Assembly: GCA_017871115.1 (NCBI GenBank)
Contig: JAFCIZ010000005.1
Location: forward strand, 5,015,501-5,079,500
From: Cunninghamella blakesleeana
Lineage: Eukaryota > Mucoromycota > Mucoromycetes > Mucorales > Cunninghamellaceae
DNA: 64,000 nt
Reading direction: 5' to 3'
In this document: positions 48,528 through 60,300 of the stretch, in pieces
How positions within the stretch are numbered: position 1 is the stretch's first letter
Layout of the letters: each line of letters starts with the position of its first letter
Position numbers and translations under genes: made by a program
Notes under the pieces: model-generated
Database searches by the model: none
Told to the model about the DNA's origin: nothing
What the model saw: only the letters and a program-made list of their open reading frames with translations

Positions 48528-51164
48528 ATGACAGAAAAGCCAAATAGCCAAAACGATGCGGACGTACCAGATGGAATAGCACCTATGGCAGTAGGAGGTA
48601 TATATATATATATATATATATTATAGAAAAGCTGTGTTATTACAACATTTTTATTAATTAAAAAAATAAATCGCTTTTTTCTATTTTATTTGTTAGATCA
48701 AAAAATGTCTCGACATATTACATTCTTTGGTGGTACCATGTTTACTAGTAAGCAACATTCTTATTTTATTTTTGTTTTTTATTCAATATAAATACTTGCT
48801 AGCATAAAGCTAACTTTTAACTATCTGTTTTCTATATCCTTATAAAAACAGTTGGAGGTATTATTGGGACGGGTATTTTTAGTAACTCATCATATATATT
48901 ACAAAGTACTGGATCAGGCGGTATGATGTTATTAATGTGGGCTATTGGTGCTTTATTTGCATGCTGTGGATTAGCTACTTATTTAGAATTAGGAACAATG
49001 GTAAAGATAAGAAAACAGTAAAAAAGAAAAAACGTATAAGCTCTTCATTTATTAATATAACTACCATTATTATTAATGCTTTGTTATATATTTATAGCTT
49101 CCAAGAAGTGGTAAATAGAAAAGGAATATGAATGTTACTTTAAAATATTATTATATATATCTGGTAAAAATAATTCATATTTATCTACTATATCTATATA
49201 TAAATAGGAGCGGAAAAGGAATATCTTAGTTATATATACCCTCATCCTCGTCAATTAGTTCCATTTATTTATATGATTATCTGTGGTGTATTAGTTCGTT
49301 GTGGAGAATTAGCCCAAGCGTCTATAGTATTTGGTGAAAATATTATTTATTCAATGCATAATGGTCAACAAATGAATCAATGGGCAGCTCAGGGATTTGG
49401 TGGTAAATAAAATAATATAATACAGGAATTAAAATGTTTATTTTTTTAGTCATTTTCTCACCATCTCTTTAATTTTTTTGCTCTTTTTTCTTATATTAAT
49501 GTAGTTTTTTGTATAACGTTTTGGATTACTGTTAATATTTTTTCTTACAAAGTAATTAAAATAATATAAATATTTGAATAAATACTGATACACACACACA
49601 CTTATATATATATATATATATATATACAAACTAATAGTAGTAACTAATAAATGTATTAATTACTTTATTTTATTTGTAATGTTGTGATAGTGTGCCGTTC
49701 GTTTTAACAATTTTTTTTCCATGTTAAAAATTGCTCTACTTGTTTTATTAGTCTGCATTGGTTTTGCTGGTTTAGCAGGAAGACTACCTAAACAACCTAA
49801 TTTAAAAGAAAACTTTTCATTCAATGGTACTTTGACCAACTTGGGCTCATACGCTAATGGTATATATTTTGTGATCTTTTCTTATAGCGGTTATTATTCT
49901 GTCCAAACTGTCACTGATGAATTAAAGGATCCTATTCGAAATTTACCCCGTATTGGTGTTACTTCTATTTTTTTTGTCACTGTTATTTATATTTTGGCTA
50001 ACGTTGCTTACCTTGCAGTCTTACCTTTAGATGTTATTCGTGAATCAAAATTAACTGTGGCTGCTGACTTGTAAGTATAATAATAATTATATCGATCATC
50101 ACTAAATAAATAATTATATAAAGAAAAAATATAATATTAATCACCATTTTTTAATATATAGGTTTAGCGCTGCCTTTGGTGGTGTTTTTGGAACTCGTGT
50201 CTTACCTATCTTTGTAGGGTTATCATCTTTTGGATTTGTTGGTATTAGTACTTATGCTGGGTCAAGAGTAGTTTTAGAATTTTCAAGACAAGGGCATCTA
50301 CCTTTTGACCGGTTTTTTTCAAAATTACATCCTACTTTACAAACTCCTATCCGGTCTTTAATGCTTATATATGTCATCACATTGATTTTTATGCTTGGTC
50401 TTCCACCAGGCACTGCTTTTGAATTTATCATGTCTTTTGTTATCTATGGTGAACATATTTTCGGTAAATTATTATTATTATCAATATATATAAGAATTGA
50501 ACCAAACATAAAACTAAGCAAATTTGTTATTTACTTTTTATTTTATTAATCAATAGCTACTTTATGTGCCATTGGTGTATTAATTCTTCGTCGTCGTGAG
50601 CCAAATACAAAAAGACCTATACGCGCACCTGTTATTGCTGTTTTAGTTTATAGTGGTATTTGTATTTTCACCAATGTATTTGTATTTATCACTCCAAAAA
50701 CATTACCACCTTATCCTTATTATGGTAAATCAATATACATAAATACATATGTATATGTTTATACTATTTTTTATATATTAATTTATAGTAAATGTTAATT
50801 ATTTTTTTTTAATTCTATTTTAATTACCATTTTTATTATTTATAGCTCCATATCTTTGTACAGTTGGATTTATATTTATTTGTGTTGGTTTATGGGTATG
50901 TAACAGCATATATATACAAAAAACAAAAAAGAGCATAAATTTATTTATTTATTGTGCTTTTTATTATTATTATTATAGTATATTAAAATGTATCGCTATA
51001 ATGGCTTGGAAAATTCATACAATAATTCCATCAAAAAGGAAGGTCAGCTTCAACTTGCAAATGAACTCAAACAAAATAACTCAATGGATACATTATCAGC
51101 TTCTGAATCACAAGCCAGATATGATTTGGATAAGTTGAATTCTACTACAACTATAGTAACTTAA
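48528..51164 (+). CDS. Amino-acid permease, LAT type (APC superfamily)
   Basis: Eleven exons: 48528-48597, 48697-48747, 48852-49000, 49098-49110, 49208-49402, 49505-49551, 49691-50070, 50162-50463, 50557-50724, 50846-50895, 50979-51164; 536 residues. Landmarks: ITFFGGTMFTIGGIIGTGIF in TM1, LPRSGAEKEYLSYIYPHPRQ, GSYANGIYFVIFSYSGYYSV, VTDELKDPIRNLPR in the TM6-7 loop, and AGSRVVLEFSRQGHLPFDRF. These match the L-type amino-acid transporter branch, which in fungi includes the Mup1 methionine permeases. Substrate cannot be read directly. About 12 spans with cytosolic ends are expected at the plasma membrane. The fourth exon is only 13 nt, and splicing it in is needed to read LPRSG. Confidence 0.92.
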
Positions 51165-51471
51165 AATCCGACCTTCTTGTTGTTATCTTACGGCTATATC
51201 CTTTTAAATATGTAATATCATTTTATTGTTTATTTTTTTAACAAAACATTTTTTAATTTAATTGACATATTTTTATATGCACCTTAATATCAATTACTAT
51301 TCTATTTCACTAAAGCAATAAAACTTTTCGCATAATTTATTACTTTTTTTAAAAAAGAAAAAAAATTAACTCAGCTCTCTTTTTCTATTATTTGAAAAAT
51401 ATTTTTTTTTTTTGTTCACTCTTTCTATACTTTTTAAGAACAAAATAATTAAAATAATAAATAATAAAGAT
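51165..51471. other. Intergenic: permease 3' flank and METTL25-type promoter
   Basis: 307 bp, AT-rich, T(n)A(n) run near 51343-51364. An in-frame upstream ATG at 51412 would add 20 residues of Ile/Asn/Lys-rich sequence; I favour the start at 51472. Confidence 0.4.
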
Positions 51472-51951
51472 ATGCCAATTTTACACAGTTACCCTGATTT
51501 TGAATTACCAAAGGGATATTCAGACATACCAACTTATATAAATGATTTATGTTCATTTATAAATAAATATAAATTTATGATTGATATTCACATTGTTGAT
51601 TTTTTAACAAAAGATCAGTGGACTTTAATCGATCCAGAATGGAGACAAGCTTTATTACCTGATAATATTGATAATGAAGACAAATGGTGGTCTACTTTAA
51701 TTCATATATCTACGGCTGCTGATATATCAAAAGTAATATATAAATTCTTATATTACTTTTATTTTATTCTTTTACTTATTATATATATATTATCCTATTT
51801 ATTTATATAAAACTGTCAAAACAAGGATTTTGAAGTACAAGCTCACTGGCCACATTCTTTATGTGAATATATTCAAACCACGCGTTCATTATCTATAGCA
51901 AGATATTCTGACCTTGGAGGTAAATAATATATGTATTTATATGTATCATGA

Positions 51952-51982
<31 letters not shown>

Positions 51983-52159
51983 TTTTATTTAAGTCTATTT
52001 TTTTTTTTTTTACATTATATATTATAGAAAATATAAAACAGCCCATTGATGTGCATATTAAGCCAGGAATGACAGAAAAAAAAATACATGAGGTACTATG
52101 ATTTTTATATGTATTTATATCTATTTATGTATGCATATATATGTTTATATAAATATTCA

Positions 52160-52199
<40 letters not shown>

Positions 52200-53451
52200 G
52201 TAGAAAGAATGGGTGCATTGATTTCGAATATAGGAAAAGATGAAGATATAAACTCAGTAATTGATTTAGGGGCAGGACAAGGTTATTTATCACGTACAAT
52301 GGCTTACCAGTATGATTTTCAAGTAATTGCAGTGGATGAATCTGAAGTACAAACATGTGGAGCAAAAAGGTTTGATAATATTGCTGTTAAAGGATATAAG
52401 CATAAAGAAACTTTATTACATCATGTCAAGGATCGATTTACAAACGAAAATGCTGCTATGATTTTATCGGGTTTACAGCAAAAACAACACTCATTTTGTT
52501 CAGTATCATCAAAATCCATATCAAGTAAAGAAAATAAAGAAGACGAAAAAGAGAATGAAAAAAATCAGCCTTGGTTAATATGTGGATTACATGCATGCGG
52601 AGATCTTTCATCAATTATGTTACGACTATTTATCCAACAGCCTGATATTCAAGCCATTGTGAATGTAGGGTGTTGTTATCATTTTTTAACTCATGATGAT
52701 GTATTACCTGGTTTTCCAATGAGTCAAACTGTTCAAGTGCTTGATTTTAAACTTGGTTCAATTGCTTCCATGTTGGCTTGTCAAACACCTTCTAGATGGT
52801 TAGATCAAAGAGATTCTAGCATTAAGGCTTTTGAACACCATTTTTTTAGAGCTTTACTTCAAGTAATATACATATATGTAAATAAATACTCACATTACTT
52901 ACTTTTATTTAATATAATTTTTTATATTTATTTTATCAGTGGATCATGGTTAAAAAGGGACTGATATCAGCAACTGAAAAAGCTCCTATTATTGGAAGGT
53001 TAAATAAGAAAAAGGATTTTGATTCATTTCCTATATATGTAAAAGCAGCACTTCATAAGTTAAAAATGGACCCTGATGTAATTTCAATGGAAGAATCAAA
53101 AAGCTATTATGAGCGATTTAAATCAAAATCTAAAATAGACAAAAGAATAGGCGTTCTATGGACAATAAGAGGTAAAACTATACTTTTTTGGGATTTATTA
53201 TTATTTATGGTCAAATGATTCTTATTAAACCGGATTTTTTTTTATTCTCAACTCTTCCCCCCCTCCTTTTTTTTTACGTATTTTAAATAATAGCACTACT
53301 GGGTCCAGTTATTGAAAGTTTAATTCTTGTAGATAGATACCTTTATTTATATGAAAATATACCTTCAAGTAATACAAAAAAAGTATGGCTACAACCTTTA
53401 TTTGATCCTATTTTATCACCTCGAAATATGGTCATTATGGCAACTAAATGA
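51472..53451 (+). CDS. METTL25: METTL25/RRNAD1-type methyltransferase-like protein
   Basis: Six exons: 51472-51732, 51826-51919, 52028-52092, 52200-52862, 52940-53171, 53294-53451; 490 residues. The class I methyltransferase SAM-binding motif NSVIDLGAGQGYLSRTMAYQ lies at about 158-177. VIAVDESE follows as motif II. Family-specific blocks are WLICGLHACGDLSSIMLRLF, VNVGCCYHFL, FPMSQTVQVL and SIASMLACQT. The family has been described as related to ribosomal-RNA dimethylases; substrate is not established here. A Ser/Lys/Glu-rich insertion sits at about 235-255. It ends LQPLFDPILSPRNMVIMATK. Confidence 0.9.
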
Positions 53452-54545
53452 AGAACAAGTGTTAACAAATAAAATAGATCTTTCTAGTACTCATATATAT
53501 TCTTTTTACTTCATTTTGTTTTGTTTTTTTTAAAAAAAGAGATCAACATACCCTATTTTTTTTTTTAATTTAGATAAAAGTATCCCATAATTTTGAAAGC
53601 TGTCAATTATTAATTATATATAGTGATCTGCCTGAAAATGTACAAAATAAAAATAAAAATATAAAATAATGACAAAGTAAAAAGAAAAAAAGGAGAAAGG
53701 TTACAAACTTTTGGGTCCAAGTATGGATCAAATGATTGTTACCCAGAGTTTGGAACGCTCTATGTAATTCATATCTGTTGAACACCCCTCTATTTTTTTT
53801 ATTATTACTATAAGCAGTAAACTTTGTTTTGTTTATTTGACCCTAAAAAAAGTGTATATCATTAAAAATATGATTTACATTTGACATTCTAAAAAATTAT
53901 TGGTCAATGAGAACAAAAGAGCAAAAATTACATAGTCTATAAAAGAAGGATCTTGTATAATTTTCTGGTTTAAGTAGTTATTTATTAAATATTATATATT
54001 TATGCATAGTTAGGTTTAAATAGTTGTTAAAATAAACATAAAAATTTTGGCTTGTTACCAGTTTTGGATTTTTTTTTAATATATATATTAAAATCCCAGG
54101 AGTTTATCAAAACTAATATTAAATTGATAAAAAAAAAAAATCATGGTATTATTATAAAATGATAATTATATAAATATATAAAAGGAGAAATAAAGATAAA
54201 ATAAACTAAAATAATAATAAAAATAATAAAAATAATAATAAAAAGAGCCTATATAATATAGAAATAAATAAACGTATTTATATTTTATATTTATAATTAT
54301 ATATATATATATATATATAATACTAATCAATAAATCAAGAACAAAAAATAAAAAAATTGTGTAAATTATATATATAAAAGAAATAGGAAAAGAAAAAAAG
54401 AGAGTGAAAGGGAAAGAGAGAGTAAAAGGGAATGAGAAGGTGAGTAATTAAATGAATGAATATATGAATAAAAATAAAAAAAAAAAAAGAATAATAAAAA
54501 AAAGAGAAAAGACTAAGAGTTTAATAATACTACACCTATTGCTTC
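53452..54545. other. Convergent spacer
   Basis: About 1.1 kb between two convergent stop codons. AT-rich, a TA repeat near 54298-54320, and a purine-rich plus strand in the right third (54380-54515) that mirrors the 3' flank of the HSF gene. No gene seen. Confidence 0.5.
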
Positions 54546-56694
54546 TCATCGATTAAATTGTAAATCTCTTTCCAGTTTTTCAGTTCTTAAACGTTGTTCT
54601 TCAATTATTTTTTTCGCTTTGTTTAATTCAGCTGTATAATAGGTATGCATTTGGCGATAAGAGTACTGTAACCGAAGAATTTGAGCTTTAAGCTCGTCTT
54701 CCATAAAAGATGAATTTGTTGATGTAATGGATCCTTGTCTTTGTTGTTGTTGATGGTGATGAGGATGAGAATGTTGTTGTTGTTGGTGATCTAACATTGG
54801 GTGATATATTGATGATGAATTTTGACCGAAAGAATGCATCGTAGATGGAGATTGTGAATTACCTGCAAATTCCATTAATATTGAATTATTACTGTTATTA
54901 TTATTGTTGTTATTGTTATGTGCATCGTTATTATTTTCATTGTTGACATTGGTGTTGTTATTTCCAATTAATAAATTGGTGGGTAATTCAGATTGATCGA
55001 TTTTTATTGGCATTATACTATTATTGTTATTGTTATTGGTGGTGTTATTACTATTGCCCATTAATAAATTAGTAGATAATTCGGGTTGATTTTCTATTTT
55101 TATAGGTCCCATATTGTTATTGCTATTATTGTTATTATTATTATTATCATGATGATGGTGATGGTGGTGATGATGATGATGGTGATTAGATTGTTGTTGA
55201 TCATTTTGCAATGATATCTGTTGATATGGGTGATTATGATACGGCTGCTGTAGTTGAGAAGGGGAAATAACAGTTGGTGTATGATCTAGTAAACTATGAT
55301 CAGAACCTATCAGATCTTGAATAGGTGAAAATAATGAATGATTTGTAGTCATAGTAGTAGTTGTAGGAAAAGTAGATATAGTTGTATTCATTGTTGCTTC
55401 TGGAGATGTGGAATGAGAAAATTGATCACTATTATTATCCTCATTGTCGTGATCCGATTCATCATTTGATACTTGAGTGCTTTCATTTTCAACATCCAGT
55501 TTAGTCTGTCGTTTCCTTGAATATCTTGGTGCTCTACGTCTTATTAAATGAAACAGATCACGTCGTTCAGGTCGAAAATATTCATGATACCACCTACATG
55601 TTGATCTATCTCTACTGTCTTTAGATTTTCTTGCGTCTGTATCACGTTGGAATCCATAGATCTATTTTTATAAAATAAAATAAAATAAAAAAGAGGTATA
55701 TTTTAAATAAATGATTATTGATTTCCTTATTAATAAAATATTACTTTATATTCAAACAAACTTACATTAAGCTGACGTACGAAGGATGCAAATTTAGAGT
55801 GTTTAAAAAGCTTAGGCAAAACAAGTTGAGCAAATTCTAAAAAAAAAAAAGGTAAAAAATTAAATAAATATTACACACAATAAATATTGAAGTACACACA
55901 TAATATATAATTATAAATAAGCAATTAATTATATAACTTTTTCCTGAGTTTTTATTTATTTATTTATTTATTATTTTACTTACTTGGTATACAATCAATT
56001 ACAAACATGTCTTTCCCATTATGCTTACACCATCGTGCATATTTTTCATTTATATCATTATCCTCCAAATACCTATTTTATATACATACATATATTAGAG
56101 TGGTTGCGGAGAAAGAATCGTATATAAATATAAAAAAAAAAGGGGGGGGAGGTAAGACATCTGCTTATTTTATATTATTTTATATTATATTTATATGTAT
56201 ATATTGAAAAAAGATACTTACTGATATAATTTACATACAAATCCAGCAACACCGCGTTCAGGTAAAGGAGAGAACAAATCGTCTTCACTTGGCAAGAGAG
56301 GATAGCTATTCATGGGATGTAATAAAGAAGTAGTAGTGGCGGTAGTTGCGGAGGTAGAAGAAGGTGTATTTTGGTTATTATGCCATGAAGTAAATTGCAG
56401 TGAATGGTTCAAAGTCATATCGGATGAAGGATCACGTTGTTGTTGTATAGGATGGGTTGTATCTAAGGGGTAAGTATCAATAATAGTTGTTGTCGTGTCC
56501 GATGCATTATTAGAATATACTATTACGGAAGGTGTAGTACCGTTGGAATAATAAGTTACCGGATTTCCTGATGTGGTCGCTGGAGCGGACATCATATTTT
56601 GTTGCTGCTGATGGTGTGGATGAAAATAAGTTGGATGATTTATTGTTGAATTAGCTTGAGTAGAAGTAGTAGTAGAGTATGGATGATAATTCAT
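54546..56694 (-). CDS. HSF-type transcription factor
   Basis: Four minus-strand exons: 56222-56694, 55984-56072, 55766-55836, 54546-55661; 582 residues. The heat-shock-factor DNA-binding domain occupies about 148-245: GVAGFVCKLYQYLEDND, FVIDCIPKFAQLVLPKLFKH, the recognition-helix text KFASFVRQLNIYGFQRD, and CRWYHEYFRPERRDLFHLIR. It is split over all four exons, as is usual. The rest is disordered, with long Asn, His and Gln runs. A C-terminal helix (LKAQILRLQYSYRQMHTYYT onward) could be a coiled coil; the usual HR-A/B trimerisation block right after the DNA-binding domain is not obvious. It may therefore be an Sfl1/Hsf-like regulator rather than the classical Hsf1. Confidence 0.92.
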
Positions 56695-57328
56695 AGTAAT
56701 AATTGTAATAGTAGAATTTTATATATATATATATATTTTAAATAATTATTAGTTTAAAAAAGGATTGTTGGTTTTTTTTTAATATAAATAAATAAAAAAA
56801 AAGTTGAACTCAGCTGTGAGGTAGAAAAAGAAGAAGAATATATAAAACAATTACATAAAAAGAATAAAATGTTATATATAATACAATAAATAAATTAAAA
56901 TCACCAAGTATCAATAAAGAAGTTGAATAATTTTAACTTTTTTAAAAAAGAATTATATATAAAATATTATATAGATGTATAAGGGGTGATTGTGTATTAT
57001 TATTATTATTATTTGGCTTGGTTGCTTTTTATAAATTAAAAGCGGGAATATGAAAAGAAAGAAAAAAAGAATACAAAAGAAATGGGTATTTAATAAGTGA
57101 AAAAAAAAAAAAAAAAAAAAAGAGAAAGAAGGAAAGAAAGAAAAAAAAAAGGGAAAAAGTACTTTTCTATTAAATGGTACTTTATATATATTAAAATGAG
57201 GAAAAAAAAAAGGTGAAAGAAAAAAAATATGGAGGAGTAAGAAAGGGAAGAGAATAAAAAAAAAAAAAAAAAGGGAGTGAAATTATTTTTATGGGATTAA
57301 TCGGAGATATAAAATATATATTTTTTAT
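56695..57328. other. Intergenic: HSF-type gene promoter
   Basis: About 630 bp upstream of the HSF gene and downstream of the P5B ATPase, both on the minus strand. Purine-rich plus strand with A/G runs (57035-57280), i.e. CT-rich on the coding strand. No gene seen. Confidence 0.45.
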
Positions 57329-60300
57329 TCAATCGTGTGTCATTTCATCAAAAATACGTTTAAACTTCTTTTTACTTGTTCTGATTTGGTTATAACCATT
57401 GCCTTGATGATGCCGCCCTTTTTTAAATAAATAAGTAATTTGACTAGCAAGTGGTATACATATAAATTTTTCATATATCCAACCAATACTAAAGTTAATG
57501 GTGACCAAAAAGAGAAGACATACTCTAAATCCAAATGGTAAAAGTTCAAGCTCTAACATATCCATTAGAAAATCATTGGGAAATAATAAACATAACGTTG
57601 TAAACATAACTAAAATAACAAGAGTCAACATGAACCGTCCTAAAAAAAATAAAAATAAAAATAAAGTTAATAATTTTTTTATTTTTTTGCTTTTGTGATA
57701 CCATTATTATATAATATTTTTAAATATAAATAACGATAAAAATTTATATATAATATATAAATCCACATTACCATTTGTATATAAAGGTTGACGATAAGGT
57801 GGCCCAACACTAAAAACAACTGCAACAAGTATATATTGGTAACTAGATATTAAAAACAGAACAGTATTTTCGTAACATGATATATTTTCACCGTCGGGAT
57901 CAAATTCAGGGGGAGTATACCTGTATATATAAAATAATATAATAAATAATAAATAATAAATATAATCGATTCATATGAAAATACCCTGCTTTTCTTTTCT
58001 TTTTTGCTCTATTTTTTATTTTTTTTGTATATATTATTTGATTTTACCATGATTGTTGATGTACTACCCAATAACCAATGAGTTGGAATCCTGAATTAAT
58101 AATAATATGACCAAATAAGGATGTTAAAACCTTTTTTGAAACAAGGCTCGCTGTAGGGCGTTTATGATAAAGATGAGGCCATGCTTCCGTGTAACCCACT
58201 ATTAAAAAATTTAAAAAAAAACAAGAAAATGTTAGATGCTTTTTTTAGGAGAATCAAAAAGGCAGGATATTATTAAAAAAATTAAGAGAGACTTACTATA
58301 AACGGCAATAGGTAAAATTAAGAATAAATCAATGTATAAAAATTGGAAATCACCAAGATTACTACCAAAAGCATACAGTAATGTAACAGAAGTGAACTGA
58401 ATTAAACTATATAAAGCCATATATTTAAAACAACTAAAACTAGTGACCAAAGCAGCTCTACCTTCTTTGATAACATCTATAACACATTCGATATCCATGG
58501 TATTACTTGTGAATGGTGCAGCAACAGATGCTTCCGCTTCAGATAAAGAGATACCAATATCGCCAGCCTTAAGAGCACCACAATCATTTGCACCATCACC
58601 ACAAAATCCAACACAATAATCAATTTCTTGTAATGCTACAACTAATTCTTGTTTTTCATCAGGTGACATTCTGGCGTATATACCTCCTTTTATAAGCATA
58701 CGACCAAGTAACTCTGTTGATGCGTAATCAATCATCCAACGAAAAGCTTCACCTGTAACGGCAAGATAATATTGTGAATGACCACCAAAAGGGTGATCAT
58801 AATAACCTGATTCATTTTGTATTGGCTATTCAAAAAATAAAAAGTAAAAAATAAATACTCATATAAATTAAAGTGGGATAGTTTTTTTTAAAAAAAACTT
58901 CTTTCATTAGCGTTTTTTAAAAAATAATATAAAATGACTCACCATTAATGTGTTTGGATCTAACTTTTGACCTTCATTGACTACACTTTCCCATGATAAT
59001 ATAGAATTAGGTTCAGTAGATGATCCTTGTATAAATTTAGGTATATATATTTCAGCATGTTGCTCTACAAGTCCACATTCTCTTGATACGCTAACTGCGG
59101 TTAAAACATTATCGCCTATTTTGAAACAAACACAACATCCATGTTTTAATTAATTAATAATAATGATAAAAATGACAAAAACATAAACATTAACATTACC
59201 TGTACACATGATTTGACGGATATTTGCATTTCTCAATGTTGTTAATGCTGATGTTGTTCTTAACTTTAATTTATTTTCAAAGATAATAAACCCAAGAAAA
59301 GTCAAATTACATTCTACTTCATTTCTATATAAATACAAATTTATATGATACATTCCCATTAGTCCATAGTTATATATATACATTTATTTATTATTTATTT
59401 ATTTATTTAGTTGTTGCTTATTTATTCTACGCACCTTTTTAATTTATGGAGTTTATGCCATTTAATATCATTTAATTTTCTAGAAGCACAAGCAATAACC
59501 CTATATCCACGATGTGTATACCAATAGAGCTGTTCTTGATAATCCCTAGGTACTATTTTTTTTTTTTTTTTTGTAAAAAAAAAAAAAACCCAAAAAATGA
59601 ATAAATATCCGTGCTTACCATAAAAAATTAAATTGTGATATAATATATCTTTATTTTTCCTTTTTTTTTTTTAAAAAAAAAAATTATCCTTAACAATATA
59701 ACCCCTTTACTTTATTTTAATGTACATAATAAACTTTAATACTCCTTTTTATTATTATTTCTCTATAACTTACAAGATTCAGGTAGACATATATCCATCA
59801 TCACTTCTGGTGCACCTTTTACGAAGACTTCCATATAGGCGTTTGTTAATTGTCGTACAATAACACTCATTCTTCTTAAAGACGACACAAATTCAAATGA
59901 ATGTATTATACCAAATTCAATAGGAGTTTCTTGACCCTATAGATACATATCACATAATTTTTTAAAAGTTAAAAAAAAAGATAAATTAATAATGAGTACC
60001 TATTAATTAACACGTGTATATACAAAAAAATAAATATATAAAAAGAGGTATTACTGATTGTAATGAAAGGAGATCTTGTTTATTTCCACCAGGAGGCCTT
60101 ACTACAGTTGGCATGATCCCAACTTTGGCACTTTTTTTAACTTGAGAAGCAACAAGATCATTATTTGATTTCAATCCAATGGAAGAGACACCACTACTTT
60201 CTTCAAGTTCCCATTTCGTAAATTCAAACATTTTAAGATCTAATGGGTCACCGACTAATTCATTATTAACGATTTTAAGAGCATGGCAGGTAGTCATGGC

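Noticed and set aside
58936..58943. Second TGACTCA-like match, at the edge of P5B ATPase exon 12
   Set aside because: It is formed by the splice donor GGTGAGTCAT in the gene interior, not a promoter.
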